In this document: positions 63,946 to 64,000 of the stretch, one piece after another | How the letters are laid out: each line of letters opens with the position of its first letter | Numbering within the stretch: position 1 is the first letter of the stretch | Origin: Cryobacterium lactosi | Lineage (GTDB): Bacteria; Actinomycetota; Actinomycetes; Actinomycetales; Microbacteriaceae | Length of the DNA: 64,000 nucleotides | Reading direction: 5' to 3' | Assembly (NCBI RefSeq): GCF_004403945.1 | Contig: NZ_SOHM01000049.1 | Coordinates: forward strand, 32,666-96,665 | Translations under genes and position numbers: made by a program | The notes under the pieces: model-generated | Database searches by the model: none | The model's input: only the letters and a program-made list of their open reading frames with translations | What the model was told of the DNA's origin: nothing

Positions 63946-64000
63946 TTGTTCCTCGCGTAACGGTCGTGATGGCAGGTGCTGACCGACGAAATCCGTCCTC

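Overview
The window is high-GC DNA with actinobacterial gene style: frequent GTG starts, ATGA and GTGA gene overlaps, lipobox and sortase signals of Gram-positive type, LacI and CGNR regulators. It fits Microbacteriaceae or a close relative, but this is an inference from gene content. No rRNA, tRNA or CRISPR array was seen. It looks like chromosomal sugar-utilisation and cell-surface gene clusters separated by mobile-element debris and decaying genes.

Region by region. 1-8.5 kb: the right part of an IS21-family element (IstA tail, IstB, terminal repeats) has landed in a DUF1016/PDDEXK nuclease gene, which also carries an 8-bp tandem repeat. Next come a large MobF (TrwC-type) relaxase, a small gene that seems to start at ATC, an intact second DUF1016 nuclease and a broken third copy. 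This is the remnant of a mobilizable element. 9-22.4 kb: a LytTR response regulator and AgrC-like histidine kinase sit at the head of a co-directional cluster. It holds a domain-permuted, membrane-tethered GH3, a small membrane protein, a GH2, two unusual GtrA-like membrane proteins, a second GH3 and a GT2 glycosyltransferase. I read it as a sensor-controlled surface-glycan system; as a unit it is the best candidate here for something undescribed.

22.6-26.8 kb: two small accessory operons, one an unknown protein with an XRE-ImmA/IrrE protease-regulator, the other a winged-helix protein with a DUF3800 protein. 27.3-36.9 kb: small-molecule defence and metabolism, much of it decaying: a paired SMR efflux pump, three isochorismatase-like genes (one broken), an LLM flavin monooxygenase divergent from a CGNR regulator with palindromic operators, a frameshifted cyanase, a HAD phosphatase, a GATase1-AraC regulator and a frameshifted MFS transporter. 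37-42.7 kb: an IS21 istA remnant, a secreted sortase-anchored MINPP-type histidine phosphatase, a lipoprotein, a gdhA 3' remnant and a small operon with a DksA/TraR zinc-finger protein.

43-52 kb: a complete beta-mannoside locus (LacI, ABC binding protein and two permeases, GH2 beta-mannosidase, GH113-like enzyme, BadF-type sugar kinase). 52.1-52.6 kb: recombinase and MarR debris. 52.7-60.9 kb: an L-arabinofuranoside locus (LacI, perfect operator palindrome, binding protein, two permeases, GH127, a secreted clan-A-like hydrolase with a C-terminal carbohydrate-binding module) closed by a strong hairpin. 61-64 kb: remnants, including a frameshifted MmcQ/YjbR gene, then a sialidase-fold protein on the minus strand. 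Neither ABC locus encodes an ATPase, so both probably borrow a shared MsmK-type ATPase from elsewhere.
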